Assembly (NCBI GenBank): GCA_002005505.1
Contig: KV908485.1
Location: forward strand, 7,501 to 29,589
DNA: 22,089 nucleotides
Direction: 5' to 3'
Origin: Botryococcus braunii
Taxonomy: Eukaryota > Chlorophyta > Trebouxiophyceae
In this document: positions 21,766 through 22,089 of the stretch, one piece after another
How the letters are laid out: the number at the start of each line of letters is the position of its first letter
How positions within the stretch are numbered: the stretch's first letter is position 1
The notes under the pieces: model-generated
What the model was told of the DNA's origin: nothing
What the model saw: only the letters and a program-made list of their open reading frames with translations
Databases searched by the model: none
Made by a program: the position numbers and the translations under genes

Positions 21766-22089
21766 TGCTGCGGGATATGCAGAGATGGCAGGCTCCGAGT
21801 CTCAACATCTCCTCCCACGCTTGCAGACTGGGAGGTAGCAGAAACCCACGCGGCTGTTGCAGAACCATCATTCCCTCCGTTCCTTTCTTGGGGTTTGTTC
21901 TCATCAGCAGCACTAGCCACAGCGGGAGCATCCTTGGTGCTGTTCCCCGGCCTGTCCACTTCCCATGTGTGGATGCCCCATCCATGGAAGCCTCCCTTGT
22001 CAGATCCCTTGAAGTAGTTGCCTTCCCTTCTGCGGGTCCCTCTCTCCTCGGGGGATCCCCTGGAGGTCGGATCGGGCAACCAATAACAC
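21766..22089 (-). CDS. Candidate exon of unknown assignment, possibly RIC1-like linker
   Basis: The - strand frame is open from the window edge to a strong donor CATTGCG|GTAAGATC. It reads YWLPDPTSRGSPEE, NYFKGSDKGGFHGWGIHTWE and a Gly/Ser/Ala/Asn-rich stretch, ending SLHIPQHPL. The composition suggests a disordered linker. It is upstream of, and on the same strand as, the RIC1-like exons, but no RIC1 motif is visible, so it may be the end of another exon or gene. Confidence 0.35.

Overview
The window is nuclear DNA of a photosynthetic eukaryote, most likely a green alga or other member of the green lineage. Three intron-containing genes can be read by joining short exons whose splice phases agree. 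(1) The 3' half of a divergent ADP-glucose pyrophosphorylase-like gene is on the + strand, with four exons between 916 and 4823. (2) A complete cytosolic ribosomal protein L12 (uL11) gene is on the - strand, with three exons between 8594 and 7643. They give exactly 166 residues, the length of plant L12. (3) A large part of a RIC1-like gene, the RAB6/Ypt6 guanine-nucleotide exchange factor subunit, is on the - strand. It has eight well-supported exons between 20045 and 13770, plus candidate flanking exons. The starch-synthesis gene and plant-type L12 point to Viridiplantae. The species cannot be named from the sequence.

Layout: 1-915 is intron or unassigned. 916-4823 is the AGPase-like gene, and its last intron holds a large (CA)n/(CT)n/(TCCCTC)n block. 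4824-7642 is the space between two convergent genes, with a G-(GA)n-G block and a 45-bp tandem duplication. 7643-8594 is RPL12. About 8600-13100 has no recognisable gene. About 13118-20394 is the RIC1-like gene read right to left, and most of its introns carry long microsatellites. 20395-22089 holds further repeats and unassigned candidate exons.

The three genes are unrelated housekeeping functions: starch precursor synthesis, translation, and Golgi traffic. They do not form a cluster or system, and I found no previously undescribed multi-gene system. The most distinctive features are the extreme simple-repeat load (dinucleotide arrays of 60-200 bp and G/C homopolymers of 11-18 bp), the frequent GTNCG 5' splice sites, and the divergence of the AGPase-like C-terminus. 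Many long open frames in the window are only translations of dinucleotide repeats and are not genes. No tRNA, rRNA, CRISPR array or intact transposon was seen.
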